Made by a program: the position numbers and the translations under genes
Notes under the pieces: model-generated
What the model saw: the letters and a program-made list of their open reading frames with translations, nothing else
Databases searched by the model: none
Told to the model about the DNA's origin: nothing
NCBI GenBank assembly: GCA_964569385.1
Contig: CAZMUM010000036.1
Span: 1 to 54,356, forward strand
Length of the DNA stretch: 54,356 nt
Direction: 5' to 3'
DNA from: JAADHX01 sp964569385
GTDB lineage: Bacteria > Actinomycetota > Acidimicrobiia > Acidimicrobiales > Poriferisodalaceae
Shown here: piece by piece, positions 1 to 8,506 of the stretch
Numbering within the stretch: the first letter of the stretch is position 1
Layout of the letters: every line of letters starts with the position of its first letter

Positions 1-25
1 TGGTCCATGGCGATGATCGTTCTGG

Positions 26-949
26 TCAGGTTGCTGTCGTGTCGAGGACGGTCTGCGGGGTCGGTGTGGTGGTTACGGCGTCGGTGTGGTCGCTGCGGTT
101 GACGAGGAGGATGCCGAGAAGAGCCAATGACGCTCCAAGCGCGACCGAGACAGTGAGGGTTTCGCCGTAGAAGGCGATGCCCATGGAGAGCCCGAAGATG
201 GGGATCAGGAAGCTGAAGGCGTTGGCTCGGTTGAGGGCCAGCGTTTCGAGCACCGAGAGCCACAGCCAGTAGACGACGGCGGTGCCGGGCAGGGCGAGGC
301 CGAGCAGGATGAGAAGGAATTTCGGTGACCATTCGACGTCGCCGGGTGTTTCGGTCAGCAGTGCGATGAGGATGAGGGGGATCATGCCGATCAGGAGCTG
401 AGCCCCGGCGGCCATGAGCGCGTCCACGGTCCCGGCGAGGCGTTTGAACGCTACGTTGCTGGCCGTGATCCCCGCCGCGGCCAACAGCACGTAGGCGACT
501 CCGAGGAGGTAGTCGTCGTTGCCCTGTTGGTCTGTGAACCCCGGGGCAGCGATGACCGCAATGCCGGCGAACCCCAGGGCGAGGCCAGCAGCACCGACCG
601 CGCTTAATCGCTCGTTAAGGACGAGATAGGCAAGCGCTGCTGCTAGCAGTGGTTGGGTGTTGGCGATGACGGTCGCCATCCCAGGCGCGATGAACTCGGC
701 CGCGTGGAACATGCCCAGGAACCCAAGTGTGGTGGCGCCGATACCGGCGACGATCAGCAGCAGCCAGGTCCTTCGGCCTTGGGGGATCGGTCGACCGAGG
801 GCCACTGCGGTGCCGATCAGGGCCGTACCCGCGATGAACGCCCGCATCGCCGCGAAAGTGATGTGGGGCGCCAGCGTCAGCCCGGTCGTAATCAGTGGGA
901 AACAAGCCGCCCACAACACCATGACGGTGATGGCCTTGATCGTTGCCAT
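26..949 (-). CDS. EamA/DMT-family membrane transporter
   Basis: This 307-residue protein of the drug/metabolite transporter superfamily is almost entirely hydrophobic, with about ten membrane segments arranged as two EamA repeats. It opens with MATIKAITVMVLWAACFPLI, and the second repeat contains the typical PGTAVVYWLWLSVLE and NRANAFSFLIPIFG stretches. The substrate cannot be told; relatives export amino acids or metabolites. I chose the ATG at 949 because residues in front of it in the open frame are Arg/Pro-rich and not EamA-like. It lies 35 bp downstream of the metal ATPase gene on the same strand and is probably co-transcribed with it. Confidence 0.88.
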   Translation of the reverse strand: MATIKAITVMVLWAACFPLITTGLTLAPHITFAAMRAFIAGTALIGTAVALGRPIPQGRRTWLLLIVAGIGATTLGFLGMFHAAEFIAPGMATVIANTQPLLAAALAYLVLNERLSAVGAAGLALGFAGIAVIAAPGFTDQQGNDDYLLGVAYVLLAAAGITASNVAFKRLAGTVDALMAAGAQLLIGMIPLILIALLTETPGDVEWSPKFLLILLGLALPGTAVVYWLWLSVLETLALNRANAFSFLIPIFGLSMGIAFYGETLTVSVALGASLALLGILLVNRSDHTDAVTTTPTPQTVLDTTAT

Positions 950-984
950 GTTGGTGGCAGCGAGCCCGGTCGGGTCGCGTCGCG

Positions 985-3459
985 TCACCTGTTCCGAGGC
1001 TCGGCCGCTGTCATCATGTCGGGTTCGGTGAGGTCGACTACTGCGGCTGCTTTGGGGGGTGTGGGTAGGTTGAGGCGTTTGAGGAGGAGGGCGTTGGTGG
1101 CCACGATGAAACTCGAGCCTGACATGGCGATGGCGGCCCATTCAGGCCGAAGCTGAAGTCCGAGGCTTGGTTCGAAGATCCCGGCGGCGATGGGCAGTGC
1201 GATGACGTTGTAGCCGACGGCCCACGCCAGGTTCTGATGCATCTTTCGCAGCGTCCCGCGGCCGACCTTGAGCGCCACCGCCACGTCGAGCGGGTCCGAG
1301 CGCATCAGGACTACGTCTGCGGTTTCGATGGCGACGTCGGTGCCGGCCCCGATAGCGATGCCGAGATCGGCGACAGCGAGCGCGGGGGCGTCATTGACGC
1401 CGTCACCGACCATGGCCACCTTCTTGCCCGTCTCCTGGAGCTCGACGATCTTGGCGGCTTTGTCTTCGGGGAGGACGTCGGCGATGACGGTGTCGATGTT
1501 GAGCTGCGCGGCGATACGTTCGGCCGTGGCCTGGTTGTCGCCGGTCAACATGACGACTTCGACACCCATCGCGTGCAGCGCTTCGACCGCAGCGAGCGAC
1601 GTTTCGCGTGCGGCATCCGCGATGCCGATGACCGCCGCGACAGCGCCGTCAATGGCGACCACGATCGCGGTCCGCCCGGTGGCCGCGAGTTCGTCACGAC
1701 GCTCACCTAGAGCGCCGAGGTCGATTCCCTCGCGGGCCATCAGTCGCGTGTTGCCGATGACTACGTCGTGCCCGTCGACCGATGCGATCGCACCGTGGCC
1801 CGGGACGTTCTCGAACGACGTTGCTGCGAGCCGCTCGACGCCTGCGGCGTCGGCATATCGAACCACAGCCTCTGCAAGGGGATGTTCGGACTCGCGTTCT
1901 ACCGCGGCGATGAGGCGCAACAGGTCGATGTCGGGCTGTCCGTCGGTGATGACGTCGGTGACCTCGGGCTCGCCCTTGGTGAGGGTGCCGGTCTTGTCCA
2001 TCACGACGGTGTCGATCGACGCTGAAGCCTCGAGCGCGGCGGCGTTTTTGACCAATACCCCCCGCTCGGCGCCCAGACCGGTTCCGACCATGATGGCGGT
2101 CGGGGTGGCCAAACCGAGTGCATCGGGGCAGGTGATGACCACGACGGTGATCGCGAACAACAATGCCGTCGAGAAAGTGGCCCCCGCCAGCGTCCATCCG
2201 AGCAGAGTCGCCGCGCCGCCGATGAGTGCGACGAGCACCAACCAGAACGCCGCACGATCGGCCAGGCGCTGGCCAGGCGCCTTGGAGTTCTGCGCCTCTT
2301 GGACCAGCTTGACGATCTGTGCCAACGCGGTGTCAGCACCGACCTTGGTCGCCTCGACGCGTAGCACGCCGTTCTTGTTGATCGTGGCCCCGATCACGGT
2401 TGAACCGACCTCTTTGTGGACTGGGAGGCTCTCGCCGGTCACCATCGACTCGTCGACCTCGGACTCGCCCTTGGCGATGATGCCGTCGACGGGGATGCGT
2501 GCCCCGGGTCGGACAAGCAGCACGTCGCCGACTGCGACCTCGGAGGTCGCGATCTCGACCTCGATGCCATCTCGTAGCACGACGGCCACCGGCGGAGTGA
2601 GATTCATCAGGGTCCGGATCGCGTCGTTTGCGCCACCGCGAGCCCGCATCTCGAACCAGTGACCAAGCAACACGAACACCGCCAACATCGCCGCGGCCTC
2701 GTAGAACACCTCACCGCCGCCGGTGAGCGTGATTACCAGCGAGTAGATCCAGCCCGCCGCGATCGCCACCGAAACGAGAACCATCATGTCCAACGTCTTC
2801 CGACGGAGGGCCGCACCGGCTCCCTGGAAGAAGATCCATGATGACCAACCCACGACCGGCACGCTGGCGATCAACTGGAAGACGTCATCGCGCAGTCCAA
2901 ACGGTGGATCGGCGCCGAAGTTGAGAACATCGCGCCCGAGAGTCGAATACAGCACGACGGGAATGGTGAACACCAGCGCCACCCAGAACCGGTTGCGCAT
3001 GTCGGCGACCATCGCCTCCATCGACATCTCGCCATGACCGCCATGGCCCATCACCGCGTGCGGTGAAGGCTCCTCGGTCGCGGGAGCATCGTCCCCGGGC
3101 ATGGAATGATCGGGTCCCATGTCATGGGCCGTGTGGTCGTGCGCCGCGTCATCACTATGAGGCTCCACGTGGCCGGGCATGTCGCCATGTCCTGTGGTGG
3201 CACAGAGGTGCTTTGGGAGTGCTTGACCCGAGCAGTGGTAGCCGCATTCGGCCACGTACTCCTGGAGTTGGGCGAGGTTGGTCTGTTGAGTGTCGTAGGT
3301 GACCGTGGCTGTTTGGGAGACCGGGTTGACCTCCACCTCGGCGACACCAGGCTGGTGTTTGAGGTGGGCGGCGACCTTGTGCTGTTCAGACGCGAACTGC
3401 ATGCCTCCCACGGTCAGAACCGTAGTCTCGAGCTGCGCAATGTTGGATGGCTTGTTCAT
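985..3459 (-). CDS. CopB-like P1B-type metal-transporting ATPase with a CPD motif
   Basis: This 824-residue heavy-metal P-type ATPase pumps a soft metal, probably copper, across the cytoplasmic membrane. A degenerate HMA domain (residues 10-75) has lost its CxxC (GGMQFASEQ). A His/Met-rich linker (about 85-150, with GHGGHGEMSMEAM) resembles CopB. The catalytic core is intact: phosphorylation loop DKTGTLT, SEHPLAEAVV and GDGVNDAPALA. Membrane helix 6, normally CPC or CPH, reads TCPDALGLATP, confirmed in the nucleotides (TGC CCC GAT). Helices 7-8 carry WAVGYNVIALP and AMSGSSFIVATNA. A strong AAGGAGG precedes the ATG. A DosR-like box lies 95 bp upstream, inside the end of the channel gene. Metal specificity is inferred. 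Confidence 0.93.
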   Translation of the reverse strand: MNKPSNIAQLETTVLTVGGMQFASEQHKVAAHLKHQPGVAEVEVNPVSQTATVTYDTQQTNLAQLQEYVAECGYHCSGQALPKHLCATTGHGDMPGHVEPHSDDAAHDHTAHDMGPDHSMPGDDAPATEEPSPHAVMGHGGHGEMSMEAMVADMRNRFWVALVFTIPVVLYSTLGRDVLNFGADPPFGLRDDVFQLIASVPVVGWSSWIFFQGAGAALRRKTLDMMVLVSVAIAAGWIYSLVITLTGGGEVFYEAAAMLAVFVLLGHWFEMRARGGANDAIRTLMNLTPPVAVVLRDGIEVEIATSEVAVGDVLLVRPGARIPVDGIIAKGESEVDESMVTGESLPVHKEVGSTVIGATINKNGVLRVEATKVGADTALAQIVKLVQEAQNSKAPGQRLADRAAFWLVLVALIGGAATLLGWTLAGATFSTALLFAITVVVITCPDALGLATPTAIMVGTGLGAERGVLVKNAAALEASASIDTVVMDKTGTLTKGEPEVTDVITDGQPDIDLLRLIAAVERESEHPLAEAVVRYADAAGVERLAATSFENVPGHGAIASVDGHDVVIGNTRLMAREGIDLGALGERRDELAATGRTAIVVAIDGAVAAVIGIADAARETSLAAVEALHAMGVEVVMLTGDNQATAERIAAQLNIDTVIADVLPEDKAAKIVELQETGKKVAMVGDGVNDAPALAVADLGIAIGAGTDVAIETADVVLMRSDPLDVAVALKVGRGTLRKMHQNLAWAVGYNVIALPIAAGIFEPSLGLQLRPEWAAIAMSGSSFIVATNALLLKRLNLPTPPKAAAVVDLTEPDMMTAAEPRNR

Positions 3460-3545
3460 GTCGTGCGTGCCTCCTTGGCCAGCGGGGCTTGACCGGCCAT
3501 GGGTGTGGAGCGGTCTTCTTCACAAGCTTACGAGCCACCTAGGGG

Positions 3546-4580
3546 CTAGGGGTAGGGACCTCCGGCCTTGTTCGCGATGACGCTATTCTCGTCAACTTCG
3601 GGCGGGAAGCCCTCGGCGGCGACGAGTCGATACAGCGAGCGTCGCCTCGGAGCGAGGTTCAGTAGGGCAGCCGCGAACTCGGCTGGATCCACCAGCGGGA
3701 CATCGACCGCGTGCAACCGTTCCAGGGACAGATCCGGAGGCTCGATGACGGTGTTTCCGTAGTCGTGGCCCACCATGTCGAGATAGTCATCGATGGCCCG
3801 CCGGACACCGACGATCCCCGGTCCGGAGGGACGCGCCGACGCCGCCACTCCCGACAGGAGGATCGTGAGTGCGTCGTCGAGTACGGCGATGGCCACCGGG
3901 GGCGACGACCGCGGCTCCGCACTATGGAAGAAATGCAGGACCGGATAGGCCAGGTGGCGTTGGGTGAGCTCGACGATCGGACCAGCCAGACCGGATAGCA
4001 GTGTCTCGAGCTGGCGCGGATCGGTTGCGGTCGCCCACGCTTCGGCGACCGCAACCGGGCTGGGGCCCAGCAGAGAGATCTGCACAGCAACAGCGTGGCG
4101 CTCGGCCGCTGCTGATGCTACGAGCACCAAGTACGCGATAGCCAGCGAGACGACCGTCAGCCCGCTCAACGCCGCGAGCACCGTCATGATCTGCCAGATC
4201 GCACCATCGGGACGAAACTCGCCGTTGCCGAGCGTGAACAGCGAGTAACCCGCGAAGTAGACCCGGTCCCAGCCGCTGGCCGCGGCGCCGGTCCCGTCGA
4301 CGATGCCTCGCTCTGGGCCGACGAAGATCAGACTCCACGCAACCCATAACAGCACCACCCACGAGGCCAGAGTCGACAACACTGTGGCGATACCGGCCAC
4401 AGCCTGCCAACCATGGGCCCGGCGTCGGCGTAGCGGCGAGGCCGCCCGCCACCCGACACGCAGGATGGTACGGGTCAGCGGTCCGCTGCCATGGGACACA
4501 CCGAGCGCGGTCCACACCAGATCGACGAACACGACGATGAGCAGCACAACGCCAAGGGTGATCGTGACGCCGCCAATCAT
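3546..4580 (-). CDS. Potassium-channel-like membrane protein
   Basis: This 344-residue membrane protein has an N-terminal helix (MIGGVTITLGVVLLIVVFVD), further helices near residues 60-90, a pore-loop-like segment (GYSLFTLGNGEF) followed by an inner helix, then a soluble C-terminal half. TLGNGEF sits where K+ channels have TVGYGD, so it is probably a two-helix ion channel; selectivity is uncertain because the filter is not canonical. The ATG at 4580 has a strong GGAGGGG site 6 bp upstream. The last codons (Ala-Gly-Gly-Pro-Tyr) overlap the DosR-like box of the downstream ATPase gene. Confidence 0.78.
   Translation of the reverse strand: MIGGVTITLGVVLLIVVFVDLVWTALGVSHGSGPLTRTILRVGWRAASPLRRRRAHGWQAVAGIATVLSTLASWVVLLWVAWSLIFVGPERGIVDGTGAAASGWDRVYFAGYSLFTLGNGEFRPDGAIWQIMTVLAALSGLTVVSLAIAYLVLVASAAAERHAVAVQISLLGPSPVAVAEAWATATDPRQLETLLSGLAGPIVELTQRHLAYPVLHFFHSAEPRSSPPVAIAVLDDALTILLSGVAASARPSGPGIVGVRRAIDDYLDMVGHDYGNTVIEPPDLSLERLHAVDVPLVDPAEFAAALLNLAPRRRSLYRLVAAEGFPPEVDENSVIANKAGGPYP
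3554..3569. promoter_or_regulatory. DosR-like box upstream of the metal ATPase gene
   Basis: AGGGACCTCCGGCCTT matches the local consensus GGGACCTTCGGCCCT at 13 of 15 core positions. It lies 95 bp upstream of the ATPase start, within the 3' end of the channel gene. Relative to the gene it is in the opposite orientation to most other boxes. Its role is inferred. Confidence 0.5.
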
Positions 4581-4810
4581 GATCGGTCCCCTCCTGCGTC
4601 GGTGGAGGCGTCGTCGATGGTGGAGGACTTGTGCCCCTTGCTGTGGCTGCACCACAAGCAGTCACACGACTCGCGGCGACAGGCAAGATCGCGGTGAGTC
4701 AGGAGCGGTTTGGAGAACCGCCGAAGCGCAGCGTTGGCCACTAGCGACTTGGCTCTGGTGAATTTCCAGTGCCGATGGAGCCGATGCCAGAGACGCATAG
4801 TCGTATCCAT
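4577..4810 (-). CDS. Possible small Cys/His/Arg-rich protein, doubtful
   Basis: A 77-residue open frame starts MDTTMRLWHRLHRHWKFTRA and contains a Cys cluster (CRRESCDCLWC). Its TGA overlaps the ATG of the channel gene (ATGA), which is the only real argument for translation. There is no clear ribosome binding site, no recognised family, and a second overlapping frame is also open here. The stretch 4811-5029 upstream holds no gene I can support. Confidence 0.22.
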   Translation of the reverse strand: MDTTMRLWHRLHRHWKFTRAKSLVANAALRRFSKPLLTHRDLACRRESCDCLWCSHSKGHKSSTIDDASTDAGGDRS

Positions 4811-5029
4811 CGAGTGGAGATCGAGCTGGAAGGGCGCCGGACTCCATGGTGAAGCGAAGCTTGAATTCCCATTCGGGATCCTGCAAACCCGCGGCTTCAC
4901 CCGATTGACCGGCGCGGACAAAGGCCACGGTCGGGCCAGCTGGACCCGCGCCAAACATGCTCTGCGGATCGGTCCGACTCCGACTGACGTCGCGGAGTGA
5001 AGGGGGCACGTCATGCTGACTGTCTTCGA

Positions 5030-5239
5030 TCAGTGCCGGTGAGCGTCGTCTCGGCGAATCCGCTCAGGTTGTGGTTGTTGGCTTCGGCGCATGAACCAAA
5101 CGATGGACCCGATCATCACCGCGCAGGCGATCACAGCCACTGTCAACGCGGATCCGATTCCGTAGCCGAGTAGCAAGGCGCCTACCGCGATTGCGCCGAT
5201 CAGCCACATGTGGCCCTGATGGCTTCCTCGATGGTTCAT
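5030..5239 (-). CDS. Small two-helix membrane protein with its own DosR-like box
   Basis: This 69-residue protein has a His/Gln-containing N-terminus (MNHRGSHQGH), two closely spaced hydrophobic segments (about residues 10-47, reaching AVMIGSIVWFMRR), and a charged tail rich in Arg, Asp and His. The ATG at 5239 is set by an excellent AAGGAGAT site 5 bp upstream. A perfect consensus DosR-like box lies 68 bp upstream of the ATG, with a TATGGT hexamer 13 bp beyond it. The function is unknown. The location and box predict a small inner-membrane protein made under low oxygen or nitric oxide. Confidence 0.72.
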   Translation of the reverse strand: MNHRGSHQGHMWLIGAIAVGALLLGYGIGSALTVAVIACAVMIGSIVWFMRRSQQPQPERIRRDDAHRH

Positions 5240-5306
5240 GACATCTCCTTGGTCAGACGGCACATCCGTCACACCCACAGCCTCGTTACCATAGGGGGGT
5301 ATCGGT

Positions 5307-5321
5307 AGGGCCGAAGGTCCC
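5307..5321 (-). promoter_or_regulatory. DosR-like box (perfect consensus)
   Basis: Read on the minus strand it is GGGACCTTCGGCCCT. It is followed 13 bp later by TATGGT (5293-5288), a plausible -10, and then by the small membrane protein gene starting at 5239. Confidence 0.7.
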
Positions 5322-5564
5322 AGTCCTCAGGGGCTACTCGTCAACGACCTCCGCTGGCTGATTCCCCGACGCCGAGATCTGATGCCAGGCGATCCCGTGA
5401 CGGCGCACCACAGCGTTGATCGACATCAGCTTGGCGTCAGCTATGAGCTGACGCGCAGCCTTCGAGTCAGCCCACCCTCGAACTCACGACGGGTCTCGAG
5501 CGGAGGCTCGTCGCAGTCGGCGCGGTCAAGCGGCATCGAGTTCACACCAACTCCATCCGGACTG
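5322..5564. other. Intergenic stretch without a supported gene
   Basis: Open frames exist on both strands but none has a ribosome binding site or recognisable family. It may be the eroded 3' part of the CorA gene, whose transmembrane C-terminus is missing. Confidence 0.4.
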
Positions 5565-5980
5565 TCAGACGTGGCGGCCAGCCATGAGATCGAATGTGGT
5601 GAACCCCGACGTTTTCCAGAGGGGCCCTTTCCCTGCGGCGAGCATCTGGAGCGGTTCGATGAGTGGGCGCGTCGCTGCGAGGAAGTGAAGGACCAGTCGC
5701 TTGAGTTCGTAGATGTCTTGTACCAAGTCGATGCCTTGGTCGCTGAAGACTGCTCCTTCGACCGCTTCGACTGAGTCGCCCAACATGTCTGCCATCGGGC
5801 CATAGCAGTCGACGGTTCGGTCCAAGATCGCGTGGAGCGCGACCATCGGTCCACTCGCTAACAACTCGGGGTCGGGCTCATACAGGTCGATCCATGTGAA
5901 CCCCCGTCTCGATCTACCTTGCTCGACTCGAACGGCTCGACCCGGTGGCCGACGACGTTGTGGCCGTCATCGACAATCAT
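5565..5980 (-). pseudogene. Truncated, frameshifted CorA-like Mg2+ transporter
   Basis: A well-initiated start (ATG at 5980 with GGAAAGGAGG) gives MIVDDGHNVVGHRV. After one frameshift near 5900-5915 comes the CorA motif FTWIDLYEPDPE, then the helical segment (VEAVEGAVFSDQG, IYELKRLVLHFLAATRP) typical of the CorA cytoplasmic funnel. The frame stops at 5565 without the two C-terminal membrane helices or the GMN signature, so it cannot form a channel. It begins 17 bp after the stop of the permease-USP gene, so both probably belonged to one operon. Assembly error could explain the frameshift but hardly the missing C-terminus. Confidence 0.7.
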
Positions 5981-5997
5981 TAGTCCTCCTTTCCAAG

Positions 5998-7990
5998 CTA
6001 AGCCGGGGGAGGGTGCAGGCCTTGCTGAGGTAGAGCGCGTGGTTCGGCGTGTTGGTTGCGCGGCGCTGAGGTCATCAGGCTCGGGGGATGGCGGCCATGG
6101 GGCAGTCCAGAAGCGGCGGCGGCGAGTTCCTCGAGTACTGGGCCGTCTCGAACTTCTGAGGAGATTCCGATCGCCCGGTGATGCGCGCGCAGCGTGTTGA
6201 TCAGTACGTCCATTTGTGATCGCATGTCGTCGTGAATGTGTGTCATGTCGAGGGCATAGTTGGCGTTCGATGTAGGCGAGGGGTTGCACGAGGCTCACGA
6301 GGTGTAGTTGAGCGTTTTGGCGTTCGGCGACAGCGAGTGCCCAGCACAGTTCCGAGCTGCTGGCATCTGACGGCCGGCTGAGCCCGACGACGATCGTGCC
6401 GGCGAGTGGTTCCGGCGCGGTGGTGTCGCTGGTGAGAATGAGGGGAACGTCGCAGTGGTGGAGTAGTCGACTGGCCGTCTCGCCGACGTGGTGTTTGTCC
6501 CATCGCCGGTGGCCTTGATGGCCGATTACGATTGTGTCGGCACCTCGTGCGGAAGCGATGTGGACCAGCGCGTGCGCAGGGCTGTCATCGACGAGCACGG
6601 TGTGGATGTCGGCGTCGGTTTCGCGGGCGGCTTCGGCCCATGTCGTTGCGAGCAGTCGTTCGTGTTCAGCGCGAACGCCGTCAAGGTTGATCTGCACACT
6701 GGCCGACAGCAGCCCAAGCCCAGGCGAGAAGCCGTGCACCAGAGTCAAGTCCTTAGGAGACTGAGCCGCCGCCCAACGCAAGGCGAGCTCGGATCCGGCC
6801 GAGCCATCAACGCCCACGACCACGTGTTCAAGATGTTTAACAGCACCGAACTCTAGCCGTTCGACTCCAGTGGAGTCGTTCGCTTCGGCGTCGGGTTCGT
6901 TTGGCCGCGACATCGAGGCTATGAGCGGGCCTGTGGCTGCTCCTGCGTAGGTCAAGAGGACGAGGGCACCGAGGAGGACGAGGTCGGTTGGTCGAGTTGT
7001 AGCGGTGTGGGCGATCAGGGCTGCGAGTGCGCTGAATACAAGCGACGGCGCCCGCGATCGATATCGTGCGGTTGGCGTTGGTGACCGAGGCAAGTCGGAC
7101 GTTCGCTATGTTCACAACGGCGAAGATGGCAAGGAATCCGGCACTGGCGAGCGAAGAGATGGCGGCAAGCGGGACGAGGTTGGCGGTGACGAGTGNNNNN
7201 NNNNNNNNNNNNNNNNNNNNNNNNNNNNNNNNNNNNNNNNNNNNNNNNNNNNNNNNNNNNNNNNNNNNNNNNNNNNNNNNNNNNNNNNNNNNNNNGGCGA
7301 CGGCGATCAGGTCGAACCGGATTCCTCCCCACACGACCTGCTCCGCTTCGGCGAGAGCGAAGTCTTCGGCGACGGCGATGAGCTCGAACCCCTCGTACGC
7401 GACAAAGATCAACATGCCGCCCGCGATCAACGAACCGGGGCCGGCCCATGTGTCTGGTTTGATCGCAGCGAAATCGGCGTCGGTCAGCGCTACTGCGACG
7501 AAGACGACGAGGATCAGGATCTTGGCGGCAACGATGTAGTCCTCAGTGCTGGTGATTAGCCGAGCGCTGAACACATTCAGCGCGGTCATGACGATGATCA
7601 CCGCGGAGATGAAAATGTGAGTCCCGGCGGTCTGCGCCGACTCGGGGAGGAAGATGGCTCTGTAGGACCCGAACGCGAAGGCGTACAAAGAGGTGGTGAC
7701 GTAGCTAAACCACAGCAGCACATTGAGTGACCCGGCGAGGCGACGGGGTCCAAAGGCCTGGTTCAAAAACTCGACGGTTCCGCCCTCCGAAGGCAAAGCA
7801 ACTGAGAGATGGGCGTAGGAATACGCAGTGAGAAGCGCACCAAGGCCGGCGACCAAGAACGCGATGAACGTGCCTCCCTTTCCGACCCCGACGGCCAGGC
7901 CGAGCACAGCAAAGATCCCCCCGCCCACCATCCCACCGACACCGACACGGCCTCGAGGTACCCGACACTCTTGATGGGAGGACTATTCGG
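5998..7990 (-). pseudogene. APC-family amino-acid permease fused to universal stress domains, frameshifted
   Basis: This reads as an APC-superfamily permease followed by a C-terminal tandem USP region. The N-terminus SVGYLEAVSVSVG shifts frame near 7937 into MVGGGIFAVLGLAVGVGKGG. About nine membrane segments follow to the N gap at 7196-7295 and beyond it (VPLAAISSLASAGFLAIFAV). A second shift near 7040 leads into the last helices (LVLLGALVLLTYAGAATGP) and the USP domain (HVVVGVDGSAGSELALRWAA, VIGHQGHRRWDKHHVGETAS). A third shift near 6250 leads into the second USP half. Permease-USP fusions are a known arrangement. The start is not defined. Three frameshifts plus a gap may mean decay or poor assembly. 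Confidence 0.75.
7196..7295. other. Assembly gap (100 N)
   Basis: Exactly 100 undetermined bases lie inside the permease coding region. The true length of missing sequence is unknown. Confidence 0.99.
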
Positions 7991-8506
7991 CTGTGCATCG
8001 TCAGTCTGCCAGAGTCGCGGCGAAGGTCAGCGAGGGTCGCGTCAGATGGTGTTCTGATGCCAACCCTGCTCCTCAGCAGGTGGACGTGGACATCGGGAGA
8101 TGACTAACGAACGGGAGACATGGCGCTCCCGGATGAAGGCTGAATTCTCTGGTCAACCCCACCACCGAATACTGAGCCGGCGCTGACCGCCGCTACACGC
8201 TACATGTCCGACACCCAATGGCCGAACTCGCCGGAAAACGCGACATTACCCACCAGCCCCAAAGGGCAGTACACACCGAGCATGACACTCCGACCCCCCC
8301 CATCACTCGACGGGACTCTGCCCCGGCGGTACGAAGGGCTCCATATGCCTCCGTGCACGGGGTGGTGCATCCGACCGCCGCTGGGTCATCGGGCTGACCA
8401 CGATCTGCCTCATCGCTGTTGCCTTCGGGCTCGCCATGGTGGTCACGATCGCCGGATAGCAGGCTTCGCTGTACCTGCGGAGCATCACGCGTGGGCTGGC
8501 CTTGGC
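7991..8506. other. Stretch without a supported intact gene; possible small membrane-protein remnant
   Basis: The frame at 8367-8459 (+) encodes a natural-looking membrane helix after two arginines (RWVIGLTTICLIAVAFGLAM) and ends in TAG. No start codon precedes it in frame; the start MTLRPPPSLDG at 8282 lies in another frame. It may be a frameshifted protein of about 58 residues. A weak match to the DosR-like box (10 of 15) lies at 8016-8030. Nothing else is supported. Confidence 0.3.

Noticed and set aside
1237..2662. Plus-strand frames of up to 464 residues opposite the metal ATPase
   Set aside because: Low-complexity Ser/Ala/Thr-rich antisense of a clear P-type ATPase.
8016..8030. Weak DosR-like box before the permease-USP gene
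   Set aside because: Only 10 of 15 positions match and it is too close to the likely start; chance cannot be excluded.
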